DNA of 64,000 nucleotides from Prevotella sp. (GTDB taxonomy: Bacteria; Bacteroidota; Bacteroidia; Bacteroidales; Bacteroidaceae), in contig JAFSRY010000033.1 in the NCBI GenBank assembly GCA_017445845.1, forward strand, positions 1-64,000. Reading direction: 5' to 3'. The first letter of the stretch is position 1. Each line of letters begins with the position of its first letter. The notes under the pieces are model-generated. The model was not told the DNA's origin, made no database searches, and saw only the letters and a list, made by a program, of their open reading frames with translations. The translations under genes were made by a program, and so were the position numbers. Of this stretch, positions 25,742-34,970 are shown piece by piece.

Positions 25742-27943
25742 CTACATGCGTTCGACGCTCTTCACACCGCGTACGGTGGCAATCTTGCGTAGCAGTGACT
25801 GCAGTCGCGAGGTGTCGTCAAGCATGACAGTGATGGTGCCTCGGAAGAGTCCGTCGGAAGAGTCGATGTTGATGCTGCGCATGATGAGGTGTTCTTCTTT
25901 GGAGATGATGTTAGTGATGTTGTTGACAATGCCGATGTCATCGTTGCCGATGACGCGCAGGGTGATGCTATATTGCGACGAGCCTTTTCCGCTCCACTGA
26001 GCTTTGACGATGCGATAGCCGAAGCGTCGGCGCAGTTCGGGTGCGTTGGGACAGTTGGCACGGTGGATTTTGATGCCTCCGCTGATGGTGACGAACCCGA
26101 AGATGTCATCGCCATAGATGGGTCGGCAGCATTGTGCCAATGAGTAGTCGAGGCCTTTCAGGTTGCGGTCGATGACGAGTACGTCGTCTTGGGTGGTGGA
26201 TGTCGGGTGTTGGGTGTTCGCTTCGTCGAGACTGAAGGCTTCAGCCGACTGTGTAGGTGCCGGTGTGTTCTTCCTCAGGTCGATGTCGCGTTGCTCGATG
26301 TATTGTTCGATGATGCCGTTGGGCTCGAGATGTCCATCGGCAACCTGTCGGTAGAAATCGCTCATTTCCTTGAACCCCAATCGTTTGACGAGGTGGAAAA
26401 GGCTGCTTTCGTCAAGTTCCACTTTCTTGTTCTTGAAGCGTCGTTCGAGCATCTCCTTTGCCATCTGCAGTTCGCTGGTCTGTGTCTCTTTCAGTGCCAG
26501 ACGGACTTTCGACTTGGCGCGTCCTGTCTTGACGATGGTGAGCCAGTCTTGCTTGGGTCGTTGGTTGGCCTGGGTGATGATTTCCACCTGGTCGCCGGAG
26601 TGGAGTTCTTCGCGTATGGAAACAATCTTTCCGTTGATGCGCGCACCTACGCAATGATTGCCTATGTTCGTGTGGATGTTGTAGGCAAAGTCGAGTACGG
26701 TGGCACCGTGACGCAGTTTGAAGAGGTCGCCGCGGGGTGTGAAGACGTAGACTTCATCTTCGTAGAGGTCCATGCGGAACTGGTCCATGACCTGCATGTC
26801 ATCGCCAGCTTCGAGGGCCGTGCGGATGTTGTTGAGCCATTCATCGAGTCCCCCCTCTGAGCCTCGGATGCCTTTATAGCGCCAGTGGGCGGCTAGACCG
26901 CGTTCGGCAATCTCGTCCATGCGCTCAGTGCGTATCTGCACTTCCACCCATTTCTGCTCAGGTCCGAGAACAGTGATATGGAGGCTTTCGTAACCGTTCG
27001 ACTTCGGCACGCTGAGCCAGTCGCGCAGTCGTTTCGGATTGGGCTGATACATGTCGGTGACGATGGAGTAAGCTTGCCAGCAGAGGGCATGGTCGCGCTT
27101 GGTATCGGGGCTGTCGATAATGATGCGGATGGCGAAGAGATCGTAGATGCCTTCGAAGCCGCATTTCTGTTTCTTCATCTTCTGCCAGATGGAGTGGATG
27201 GACTTGGTGCGGCCTTTCATGTGGAAGTTCAGACCGGCCTCCTTCAACCGTTGCTCGATAGGGCCGATGAACCGTTCAATGTAGGCGTCGCGCGACTTCT
27301 TCGTTGCGTTCAGCTTGTCCTTGATCATGTAGTAGGCATCATGTTCAAGATATTTCAGCGAAAGGTCCTCCAACTCACTCTTCAGTTTGTACAGACCCAG
27401 CTTATGGGCCAACGGCGCATAGAGGTAGTTGGCTTCGAGGCTGACGTTATGGCGAGCCTCCACTTTGTCAGTGTCACGGATCTGACGCATCAGGTTGACA
27501 CGGTCGGCAATCATGATGAGAATGACGCGCATGTCCTCGGCAAAGGAGAGGATGAGGTTGCGGAAGTTCTCACTTTCGATGACAGGGTTCTTCTTGTAGA
27601 GTTCCTGTATGCGGTTGAGTCCTCGGAGAATGGGCGCGATGGGTTCGATGCCCTTGTCTTCTGGCGACGCTTCGACAGCGTAGAGGAGGATGGCCATAAT
27701 GCCGTCGCGGCGCAGCCCGGTCTCTTCAGCAGCGAGGACGGCAGTCTGCAGGGCACAGAGCATCGGATTCAGCCCGAAGACATCGCGGACAATGGCGCCT
27801 TCGGTTTCGGCTTTCTGCCAATAGCTGTTGACCAATGCAACGTCATCCTCGGTGAACGTGTCGCCGAGGATTTCCTTCAATTGAGCCTTCAATGCCGCAG
27901 CCTGCTGTTTTTCTATATCTGAAAATGATAGTCTGTTATCCAT
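25742..27943 (-). CDS. relA: RelA/SpoT-family (p)ppGpp synthetase with degenerate hydrolase domain
   Basis: A 733-residue long RSH protein. Order: a hydrolase-like region (~50-195), the synthetase domain (~240-350, with RTKSIHSIWQKMKK, VPKSNGYESLH and EVQIRTERMDEIAERG), TGS (~398-458, with VYVFTPRGDLFKLRHGATVLDFAY), a zinc-finger-like region (LAQCCRPIYGDD) and a C-terminal ACT domain. Where active hydrolases have LLHDVVEDT it reads LLYAVEASP (86-94), so the metal-binding HD and ED are gone. It should only make ppGpp, and a second bifunctional Rel is expected elsewhere. It is divergent from the DUF4301 gene. Confidence 0.93.
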   Translation of the reverse strand: MDNRLSFSDIEKQQAAALKAQLKEILGDTFTEDDVALVNSYWQKAETEGAIVRDVFGLNPMLCALQTAVLAAEETGLRRDGIMAILLYAVEASPEDKGIEPIAPILRGLNRIQELYKKNPVIESENFRNLILSFAEDMRVILIMIADRVNLMRQIRDTDKVEARHNVSLEANYLYAPLAHKLGLYKLKSELEDLSLKYLEHDAYYMIKDKLNATKKSRDAYIERFIGPIEQRLKEAGLNFHMKGRTKSIHSIWQKMKKQKCGFEGIYDLFAIRIIIDSPDTKRDHALCWQAYSIVTDMYQPNPKRLRDWLSVPKSNGYESLHITVLGPEQKWVEVQIRTERMDEIAERGLAAHWRYKGIRGSEGGLDEWLNNIRTALEAGDDMQVMDQFRMDLYEDEVYVFTPRGDLFKLRHGATVLDFAYNIHTNIGNHCVGARINGKIVSIREELHSGDQVEIITQANQRPKQDWLTIVKTGRAKSKVRLALKETQTSELQMAKEMLERRFKNKKVELDESSLFHLVKRLGFKEMSDFYRQVADGHLEPNGIIEQYIEQRDIDLRKNTPAPTQSAEAFSLDEANTQHPTSTTQDDVLVIDRNLKGLDYSLAQCCRPIYGDDIFGFVTISGGIKIHRANCPNAPELRRRFGYRIVKAQWSGKGSSQYSITLRVIGNDDIGIVNNITNIISKEEHLIMRSINIDSSDGLFRGTITVMLDDTSRLQSLLRKIATVRGVKSVERM

Positions 27944-27972
27944 ATTCGGAGGCTTTTTGTTTAAAAACTTTG

Positions 27973-28032
27973 CAAAAATACAAAAAAGTTGCCACAGATG
28001 TGCATGTTGTTGAAGTAATTTTTGTATTTTTG
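27973..28032. promoter_or_regulatory. Divergent -7 boxes for relA and the DUF4301 gene
   Basis: Minus strand TATTTTTG (27980-27973) points to relA, and plus strand TATTTTTG (28025-28032) points to 28072. Both lie in a 128-bp AT-rich gap. Neither has a clean -33 box at 19-20 bp. Confidence 0.5.
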
Positions 28033-28071
28033 CACATAATTATATTGTGAATCAGATAAATCTTTAAATAT

Positions 28072-29619
28072 ATGAACTCATTTTCACAACAAGACAAACA
28101 GCAGATTGAAGCTCGCGGCATGACCGTTGAGCAGGTTGAACATCAGTTGAAACAAATCAGCCATGGTTTCCCGTTCCTGAAGCTGGAAGCTCCGGCAGCT
28201 GTCGATGAAGGAATCAAGGCACTCAGTGACAAAGAAAAAGAGCGCTATATGAAGATTCAGGCTGACTATGCTGCCGAAGGTCACCGCATCGTGAAGTTCG
28301 TGCCGGCATCGGGAGCCGCCTCGCGTATGTTCAAGAACCTCTTTGCTTTTCTGTCGGCCGATTATGACGTACCGACGACAGCCTTTGAAAAGGAGTTCTT
28401 TGATAACATCAAGCGTTTTGCCTTCCGTAAGGCCCTCTGTGACAAGTGTAAGGCTGATGCTGCCATGGGGCTCTGCAAGATGATAGAAACCGGCCGGTAT
28501 AAGGATGTCGTAAGAAACCTGCTCAGCAAGGAAGGTCTGAATTACGGTCAACTGCCCAAAGGCCTGCTGCTCTTCCATGAATACGAAGACGGACCTGTGA
28601 CGCCAATGGAGGAACACCTTCGCGAAGCTGCCCTTTATGCAGCCTCTAACGGCGAGGCTCATGTCCATTTCACAGTCAGCCACGACCACCTGGAATTCTT
28701 TAAGCAGCGCGTAGACGAGGTGAAGGATAAATATGAAGCACGTTATGGTGTGAAATATGACATCACCTTCTCCGAGCAGAAACCCAGCACCGACACGATT
28801 GCTGCCGAAGCCGGTGGCAAGGGCGACGTTCCCTTCCGCAATGCCGATGGCAGTCTGCTCTTCCGTCCCGGCGGTCATGGAGCCTTGATAGAAAACCTCA
28901 ATGACATCGATGCCGACATTGTTTTCATTAAGAATATCGACAATGTTGTCGTTGAACGGAAGGTACAGCCCACCGTGGAATACAAGAAGTTGTTGGCTGG
29001 TGTGCTCATAAGTATGCAGCGTCAGGCCTTTGAATATCTCGAGAAATTAGACCGTGGTGACTACGAATTGGACGACCTGATGGAGATGTCGGCATTTGTC
29101 GAACTCCAACTTGGTGTGAGCAACCCTGATGTGTTCCTGCTCGACACACAAGAGTTGGCTCAGTATCTGCGTAAGAAACTCAACCGGCCTATGCGCGTCT
29201 GCGGTGTTGTCAGAAATGTGGGTGAACCAGGTGGTGGGCCCTTCCTTGCCTACAATCACGATGGAACCATATCGCCGCAAATTCTTGAGTCGAGTCAGAT
29301 TGACATGAACAATCCTGATTATAAGCGCATGTTCACCGAAGGTACCCACTTCAATCCTGTTGACATTGTCTGTGCGTTGAAGAACTATAAGGGTGAAGCC
29401 TTCGACCTGACAAAATATGTAGACCCGCGAACAGGCTTCATCTCGCAGAAGAGTAAGGACGGCCGCGAACTGCTGGCACTGGAGTTGCCGGGTCTTTGGA
29501 ACGGTGCTATGAGCGACTGGTCAACGATATTCGTTGAAGTGCCGCTTGAGACATTCAATCCAGTGAAGACCGTCAACGATCTCCTGCGCGATGCCCATCA
29601 GGGGACAATGAATGAATAA
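28072..29619 (+). CDS. DUF4301 family protein
   Basis: A 515-residue cytosolic protein of the Bacteroidota DUF4301 family. It has a nucleotide-sugar-transferase-like FVPASGAASRMFKNL near residue 80, and later DGSLLFRPGGHGALIENLN and GVVRNVGEPGGGPFLA. The GAASRM block resembles the glycine-rich loop of sugar nucleotidyltransferases. The substrate is unknown. It is first of three plus-strand genes with an esterase 15 bp behind and a rubrerythrin after it. Confidence 0.8.
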   Translation: MNSFSQQDKQQIEARGMTVEQVEHQLKQISHGFPFLKLEAPAAVDEGIKALSDKEKERYMKIQADYAAEGHRIVKFVPASGAASRMFKNLFAFLSADYDVPTTAFEKEFFDNIKRFAFRKALCDKCKADAAMGLCKMIETGRYKDVVRNLLSKEGLNYGQLPKGLLLFHEYEDGPVTPMEEHLREAALYAASNGEAHVHFTVSHDHLEFFKQRVDEVKDKYEARYGVKYDITFSEQKPSTDTIAAEAGGKGDVPFRNADGSLLFRPGGHGALIENLNDIDADIVFIKNIDNVVVERKVQPTVEYKKLLAGVLISMQRQAFEYLEKLDRGDYELDDLMEMSAFVELQLGVSNPDVFLLDTQELAQYLRKKLNRPMRVCGVVRNVGEPGGGPFLAYNHDGTISPQILESSQIDMNNPDYKRMFTEGTHFNPVDIVCALKNYKGEAFDLTKYVDPRTGFISQKSKDGRELLALELPGLWNGAMSDWSTIFVEVPLETFNPVKTVNDLLRDAHQGTMNE

Positions 29620-29634
29620 AAAGCAAGCAAACGG

Positions 29635-30471
29635 ATGAATACTATTATATATAATAATGTGTCGAAGTGGGTAAAATGGTTTTTACCTTTTTACCTTCTT
29701 ACCTTTCTTCCACAGACGGTGTTCTGTGCCGATCACTACAAATGGGAACGTGACATCCGCTATACGGTAAAAACCGACAGCTATGCGCAGGAACGGCTGT
29801 TGCTTGATGTCTATTATCCTGAGGGAAAGACCGATGTGCCCGTTGTCGTATGGTTTCATGGCGGCGGACTCGAAGCTGGTCAGAAGGAAGTGCCGCATGA
29901 ACTTCAGGAGAAAGGTATGGTGGTTGTTGGTGTCAACTATCGTCTGTTGCCAAAAGTGACCGTTGACTTGCTGCTCGACGATGCCGCCGAAGCCGTCGCA
30001 TGGGTGTTCAAGCATATAACAGCCTATGGAGGAAGCACGAAGAAGGTCTTTGTCTCTGGCCATTCGGCAGGCGGATATATTTCGATGATGCTGTGTCTGA
30101 ACAAGTCATGGCTGTCGGTCTATGGTGTCGATGCCGATGAAGTGGCTGCTTTTGTTCCCTTCAGCGGACAGGCGATTACACACTATAATGTGCGCAAGAT
30201 GCAAGGCATCGATGCCCTGCAACCCACCATCGACCAATATGCGCCACTCTATTGGGTACGTAAAGACTGTCCGCCACTTGTTCTTATCTGTGGCGACCGT
30301 GAGCAAGAACTCTATGGTCGATATGACGAGAATGCTTATCTCGCACGGATGATGAAGTTGGTTGGACATACCCAGACTTATCTGTACGAAATCGGAGGCC
30401 ACGACCATGGAGCCATGGCCGGACCAGCCTTCCATATCCTCTTGAACCATATTAGGTTATTATTTAGTTAG
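29635..30471 (+). CDS. Secreted alpha/beta hydrolase (esterase/lipase-like)
   Basis: A 278-residue alpha/beta hydrolase with an N-terminal hydrophobic export signal (~13-32, ending VFCA). The oxyanion motif is HGGG, the nucleophile elbow is GHSAGGY, and the acidic and histidine residues sit in CGDREQEL and GGHDHGAM. The order is typical of BD-FAE/Aes-type carbohydrate or carboxyl esterases. The natural substrate is not evident from neighbours. Confidence 0.85.
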   Translation: MNTIIYNNVSKWVKWFLPFYLLTFLPQTVFCADHYKWERDIRYTVKTDSYAQERLLLDVYYPEGKTDVPVVVWFHGGGLEAGQKEVPHELQEKGMVVVGVNYRLLPKVTVDLLLDDAAEAVAWVFKHITAYGGSTKKVFVSGHSAGGYISMMLCLNKSWLSVYGVDADEVAAFVPFSGQAITHYNVRKMQGIDALQPTIDQYAPLYWVRKDCPPLVLICGDREQELYGRYDENAYLARMMKLVGHTQTYLYEIGGHDHGAMAGPAFHILLNHIRLLFS

Positions 30472-30510
30472 TCAATTAATACATTAAAGAATTAACAGAC
30501 AAAGAACATT

Positions 30511-31065
30511 ATGAAGAAAAAGTTTATCTGTGCCGTATGCGGCTACATTTATGAAGGAACTGAGGCTCCCGAGCGTTGCCCCATCTGTAAGGCACCCGCC
30601 TCGAAGTTTACCGAACTGAAAGAAGAAGGCGAAACCACTTATGCCACTGTTCACAAAATAGGTGACGGCAAACTGCCCGGCGTTCCCGAGAGCATGATAG
30701 AAGACCTGCGCAGCCATTTCAATGGAGAGTGCGGTGAAGTTGGAATGTATCTGGCCATGGCCCGTCAGGCCGATCGTGAAGGTTATCCCGAGATTGCCGA
30801 GGCTTTTAAGCGCTATGCCTTTGAGGAGGCCGATCATGCCAGTCGTTTTGCAGAACTGCTCGGAGAGTGTGTATGGGATACCAAGACCAACCTTGAGAAG
30901 CGTGCCGCTGCCGAGGCAGGAGCCTGCGAAGATAAGTTCCGCATTGCAAAGGAAGCAAAGGCAGCCGGTTTCGACGCCATCCACGATACCGTTCACGAGA
31001 TGGCAAAAGACGAAGCCCGTCATGGTGCAGGATTTGCAGGTCTGCTGAAGCGTTACTTTAAATAA
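30511..31065 (+). CDS. Reverse rubrerythrin (rubredoxin domain first)
   Basis: A 184-residue non-haem iron protein. The rubredoxin-like Fe(Cys)4 domain comes first (CAVCGY at 8-13 and CPICKAP near 25-31), followed by a ferritin-like di-iron domain with the Glu and E-x-x-H ligands ([31 protein letters not shown]). This order is the reverse of classical rubrerythrin. The family reduces peroxide with NADH-derived electrons in anaerobes. An inverted repeat follows immediately. Confidence 0.92.
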   Translation: MKKKFICAVCGYIYEGTEAPERCPICKAPASKFTELKEEGETTYATVHKIGDGKLPGVPESMIEDLRSHFNGECGEVGMYLAMARQADREGYPEIAEAFKRYAFEEADHASRFAELLGECVWDTKTNLEKRAAAEAGACEDKFRIAKEAKAAGFDAIHDTVHEMAKDEARHGAGFAGLLKRYFK

Positions 31066-31075
31066 TTAGAAATTA

Positions 31076-31117
31076 GTAATTAGTAATTTAACTTCCGATA
31101 GTTGAATTACTAATTAC
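31076..31117. terminator. Two-way terminator between rubrerythrin and the mannan operon
   Basis: GTAATTAGTAATTTAAC (31076-31092) and GTTGAATTACTAATTAC (31101-31117) pair at 16 of 17 positions around an 8-nt loop. It lies between convergent genes and overlaps the last codons of the epimerase gene. Confidence 0.7.
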
Positions 31118-32274
31118 TTATTTCCAATCCTCTCCATCATTTCGATGCATAGGCGTGTGTTGTGGTAAGGACACTTCCACGGCCCCGCTTTGTCGTCGTT
31201 ACGGTTTACGGTGCCGTCGCCACAGATGCTCCAGAACCATTCACCCTCAACGGTGTCGATGAGGTGCTGGCAGGTGTAATCCCAGCAACGCTCGGCGTAC
31301 TGCCGATATTGGTCGTCACCCGTACGCTGGAAGAGGTTGTATTGTCCGATGATGTTTTCACATTGTACCCACCAAACGCGGTCGTCGTCAATGGTGCCTG
31401 TCGCCGGGCAGGCTTCGTGAATCATCGAACCGTCATCCTGCAGGCCGTCGGCAGCCGCCATGCCGATAAGCAGGCTCTCGTTGGTAGGTCCGCATCCCAG
31501 CACAGCTGCCGCCTCGTCCATGAGCCATGAGGCTTCTATGTCGTGGCCGTAGCTCTCGATGCCCTTGTCGAGAGGCTTCCATGCATCGTCGAAGAAGAGT
31601 CCGAGGTGATGTGTCTCCGTGTTGAAAAGTTTCTTAGTGAAGATATGGAGCAGCGTGTGCAGCCTTGCCGCCAGCTCTTCGTCGTTCCACACGCGCAGCA
31701 GGTTTGTATATGGCTCCATGATGTGCAGATGAGTATTCATCGTCCTCGAGGCATTCATGTCCTTTTCCGAAAGGCGCATGTCGTCGATGGGCCGCCACTC
31801 TCTGGTGAGAGCCTCCACATACCCAGTGTTATAGGCGTCGAAGGTATGTTGTTCAATGTCCTTGTAGAGTTGTTGCGCCCACAGCAGGGCTTCCTCATCG
31901 CCTGTGGCCCGATATAGTTCGCTCAGTCCGTATATGGCGAATCCGATGGCATACGTCTGCTTCTTCGTGTCGCGCGGCCTGCCCATGTAGTCCACCGACC
32001 AGTAGACACCGCCATACTCTTTGTCGATGAAGTGGTCGATGAAGTATCGTTTCGTCCTCATTGCAGCGTCACGGTACTCCTTTCGTTTCAGTACTCTGTA
32101 GGCAGCAGCAAACGACCACAGTATGCGAGCGTTGAGCACCGCCCCTTTGTCGGCCGTGGGATACAGTCGTCCTTTGCCGTCTCGTCGTCCGTAGAAGCCA
32201 CAATGTTCTTGGTCCGTCATCCTGTCGGTCCAAAAGGCAAGGATGTTCTGGAGAGTTTTTTCAATATTCTTCAT
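31114..32274 (-). CDS. AGE-family sugar 2-epimerase (mannobiose/cellobiose 2-epimerase)
   Basis: A 386-residue (alpha/alpha)6-barrel epimerase of the N-acylglucosamine 2-epimerase family. Histidine-containing blocks match the catalytic set of cellobiose 2-epimerase: MNTHLHIMEPYTNL, GIESYGHDIEASWL and KCPYHNTRLC. Placed last behind the GH130 and symporter genes, its likely reaction is 4-O-beta-mannosyl-mannose to 4-O-beta-mannosyl-glucose, supplying the GH130 enzyme. That role is established for the B. fragilis homologue. The assignment to mannobiose and not cellobiose rests on context. Confidence 0.9.
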   Translation of the reverse strand: MKNIEKTLQNILAFWTDRMTDQEHCGFYGRRDGKGRLYPTADKGAVLNARILWSFAAAYRVLKRKEYRDAAMRTKRYFIDHFIDKEYGGVYWSVDYMGRPRDTKKQTYAIGFAIYGLSELYRATGDEEALLWAQQLYKDIEQHTFDAYNTGYVEALTREWRPIDDMRLSEKDMNASRTMNTHLHIMEPYTNLLRVWNDEELAARLHTLLHIFTKKLFNTETHHLGLFFDDAWKPLDKGIESYGHDIEASWLMDEAAAVLGCGPTNESLLIGMAAADGLQDDGSMIHEACPATGTIDDDRVWWVQCENIIGQYNLFQRTGDDQYRQYAERCWDYTCQHLIDTVEGEWFWSICGDGTVNRNDDKAGPWKCPYHNTRLCIEMMERIGNK

Positions 32275-32299
32275 TAACTATCAAAAGTTGACTTCAAAA

Positions 32300-33643
32300 T
32301 TATTTTTTTATAGGATATAGTTGAACAAGCCATAACATCAACAGGGCGATGGCAGCGGGGAAGAGCGAGAACAAAGACCATATCATCCGACGGACACCTT
32401 CCTCGTTGGTGATGGTGACCACTGTCTCACCCGTTACCGGGTCTGAGCCAGAGGCGAAACCGGCGATACCCAACAGCAGTGCGACGAGGGAGCCGCTCAG
32501 TGCCGTACCGAATTTTTGCGCCATCGTCCCACTTGAGAAGATCAGTCCTGTCGATGAGGCACCGTTCTTCTCCGTAGCATAGTCAGCAACGTCGGCATAC
32601 ATCGACCACAGCAGGGGAGAGAACAGTCCTACACCGACAGATGTCATCACGACGACCGCCACCATAAGTCCGATATAGCGTGCGTCCATCGGTATGAGGA
32701 AGAACGCCACCGAACAAACTGCACATCCCATGAGAGCGAGCCTGAAGGCTTTGCGCTTCGATCCTACCCATCGGGTGAAAGCCGGGGAGACGCCACCGAA
32801 CACCATGCAGGTGAGTTCGCCGAAGGTCATAAACACCGTGTAGTTGATAATCAGTCCGCTGACCGTCACGTCGCCGTGAAGGCAGTATTCAAACAGATAG
32901 CCCGCCACGGCATACCTGAAGCCGTTGAAGAAGTTCATGCCCACCCCGATTAGCGTGAGTATCACCCACGGTCTGTTGCGGAACAAATCCGCAAAGGGCT
33001 TCATCGAGAAGTGTTCGGCGCGACGTGGCTTTAGGCGTTCGCGGGTGAGCAGTCCGCACGCCAGTGTGCCGGCGGTCGCCAGCCCACCGAATACGACCCC
33101 GAGTACGGCATATTGATGCTGCACCGTGCCGCCTGTCAGTTGTTGCATATAGGGAAAGGCCAGCAGCGTGACGAAGCCCATGGCATAGGCGCCCACCATT
33201 CGGAAGGCCGAGAACTCGTTCTTCTCGTTGTCGTCATCGGTCATCACACCGAGCATCGACCCATAGGGCACGTTGACCGCCGTATAGACGACCATCATCA
33301 GCAGGTAGAGCGTATAGGCCCAGATGCGCTTGCCTACAGCCCCCAAGTCAGGAGTATAGAGCAACAATGCGAAGACCACCCCCAAGGGCACAGCCCCGAT
33401 GATCATCCACGGACGGTAGGTACCCCATCGCGACCGAGTCCTGTCGGCCAGCGCACCCATCATCGGGTCTGTGACCACATCGAAGAGCCGTGCCACGAGC
33501 ATCAGCGTCGCCGTGTCGGCAACCGTCAGCCCGAAGACATTGGTGAAGAACAGCGGGAAGGCTATCGACATCACCTTCCACGTGATGCCGCCAGCGGCAG
33601 CATCACCGAGGGCATACCCAAGTTTTTCAGTCCATCGAGCCAT
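32300..33643 (-). CDS. GPH-family sugar:cation symporter
   Basis: A 447-residue MFS permease of the glycoside-pentoside-hexuronide type (MelB relatives). It starts [16 protein letters not shown], with [20 protein letters not shown] after the second helix, the hallmark GPH loop. About 12 membrane helices are visible. It most likely imports mannobiose or short manno-oligosaccharides across the inner membrane. Its start overlaps the GH130 stop by 17 bp, and the epimerase follows after 25 bp. Confidence 0.88.
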   Translation of the reverse strand: MARWTEKLGYALGDAAAGGITWKVMSIAFPLFFTNVFGLTVADTATLMLVARLFDVVTDPMMGALADRTRSRWGTYRPWMIIGAVPLGVVFALLLYTPDLGAVGKRIWAYTLYLLMMVVYTAVNVPYGSMLGVMTDDDNEKNEFSAFRMVGAYAMGFVTLLAFPYMQQLTGGTVQHQYAVLGVVFGGLATAGTLACGLLTRERLKPRRAEHFSMKPFADLFRNRPWVILTLIGVGMNFFNGFRYAVAGYLFEYCLHGDVTVSGLIINYTVFMTFGELTCMVFGGVSPAFTRWVGSKRKAFRLALMGCAVCSVAFFLIPMDARYIGLMVAVVVMTSVGVGLFSPLLWSMYADVADYATEKNGASSTGLIFSSGTMAQKFGTALSGSLVALLLGIAGFASGSDPVTGETVVTITNEEGVRRMIWSLFSLFPAAIALLMLWLVQLYPIKK

Positions 33644-34793
33644 TGTTTTTCGTTATGAGTTTTTTGATGTTTTCCACACTTGCCGCTGTTGTCAGTCCGT
33701 CCTCGGGCGTGTTCATACAGTAGTCGAGGAGCCTCTCCACCGTCGACACCGCCACGTGCAGCCTCGTGTCGGCGGTAGCATAATAGATCAGCACCCGTCC
33801 GTCATCGTCCTTGATCCATCCGTTAGAAAAGGCCACGTTCATTACGTCGCCCACATACTCATCTCCCTCTGGTGCCAGGAAGTAGCCGCCGGGCTGGGCA
33901 ATGACCTTCGTGGGATCGTCGAGGGCCGTCATATACATATATAGCACATAGCGCAGTCCGTCGGCGGTAGCCCTCACGCCATGTGCCAGATGCAGCCAGC
34001 CCTTCTGGGTTTTGATAGGCGCAGGACCCTCGCCGTTCTTCACCTCCATGATGGTGTGATAGTGGCGGGGATTGATGATGATCTCTTCGTCTATCTCGGC
34101 ATGGGTGATGTCTTCACACAGTCCCCACCCAATGCCGCCACCGCTGCCGGTGTCGATGAAGCCGTCCTGCGGACGGGTATAGAAGGCATACTTACCGTTG
34201 ACAAATTCCGGGTGCAGCACGACGTTGCGCTGCTGCGACTTCGACTTCAGGTCATGCAGGCGCTCCCATGTCTTCAGATCCTTTGTGCGGGCGATGGCTG
34301 CCGAAGCCGTGGCTGCCGAGAGGTCATTAGGATGCAACTCATCATGCCGCTCGGCACAAAACACACCGTAGATCCAGCCGTCCTCATGCTGCGTCAGGCG
34401 CATGTCGTAGACGTTGGTGGCAGGCACCAGCGTGTCGGGCATGGTAACAGGTTCCAGCCAGAAGCGCCACAGGTCGATGCCATTGGGCGACTCGGCCACA
34501 GCGAAGAAACTCTTGCGGTCGGCACCCTCTACGCGGCACACCAGCAGGTAGCGACCGTCGAGTTTGATGGCACCCGCATTGAGCACCGCGTTCACCATAA
34601 TGCGCTGCATGAGGAAAGGATTGTCCTGCTCACAGAAGTCGTAGCGCCATTCCAACGGCGTATGCTCGGCAGTCAGTATCGGGTAGCGGTACTTCTCATA
34701 GATGCCGTTACCACCCTCAGCCGCCACATTTCTCCTGATAACCAGCTCTCCGTGACGTTGGCGCAGTTGTTTCACTTTTTCATTGAATGTCAT
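33627..34793 (-). CDS. GH130 4-O-beta-D-mannosyl-D-glucose phosphorylase
   Basis: A 388-residue GH130 enzyme without a signal peptide, so cytoplasmic. [17 protein letters not shown] contains the catalytic aspartate (YDMR), and [20 protein letters not shown] and [15 protein letters not shown] are family blocks. It splits mannosyl-glucose with phosphate to mannose 1-phosphate and glucose. The closest family style is GH130_1, as in the B. fragilis enzyme. A ~135-bp nested inverted repeat lies just upstream, between it and the GH26 gene. Confidence 0.9.
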   Translation of the reverse strand: MTFNEKVKQLRQRHGELVIRRNVAAEGGNGIYEKYRYPILTAEHTPLEWRYDFCEQDNPFLMQRIMVNAVLNAGAIKLDGRYLLVCRVEGADRKSFFAVAESPNGIDLWRFWLEPVTMPDTLVPATNVYDMRLTQHEDGWIYGVFCAERHDELHPNDLSAATASAAIARTKDLKTWERLHDLKSKSQQRNVVLHPEFVNGKYAFYTRPQDGFIDTGSGGGIGWGLCEDITHAEIDEEIIINPRHYHTIMEVKNGEGPAPIKTQKGWLHLAHGVRATADGLRYVLYMYMTALDDPTKVIAQPGGYFLAPEGDEYVGDVMNVAFSNGWIKDDDGRVLIYYATADTRLHVAVSTVERLLDYCMNTPEDGLTTAASVENIKKLITKNNGSMD

Positions 34794-34835
34794 TTTTCTA
34801 TATTCTTTTTTTTAGTTGACAAGTTGGTGGGTATC

Positions 34836-34970
34836 AGTCGTTTGGTGGTTTGGGAGATTAGTCGATTAGGAAGCCCCCCAACCCTCCCAACAAGCCCCCC
34901 CTTCCCCTCGGGGAAGGATGGGGGCTCTTCCCTCCCTTTGTGAGGGTTGGGGTGGGCTTACTAAACGACT
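34836..34970. repeat. Nested GC-rich inverted repeat inside the mannan operon
   Basis: Three concentric stems. AGTCGTTTGGT (34836-34846) pairs with ACTAAACGACT (34960-34970). AAGCCCCCCAACCCTC (34871-34886) pairs with 34942-34959. AGCCCCCCCTTCCCC (34893-34907) pairs with 34910-34926 around a 2-nt loop. The outer arm overlaps the GH26 stop codon. In RNA it would be a very stable hairpin and could separate GH26 from GH130 expression. Confidence 0.82.
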
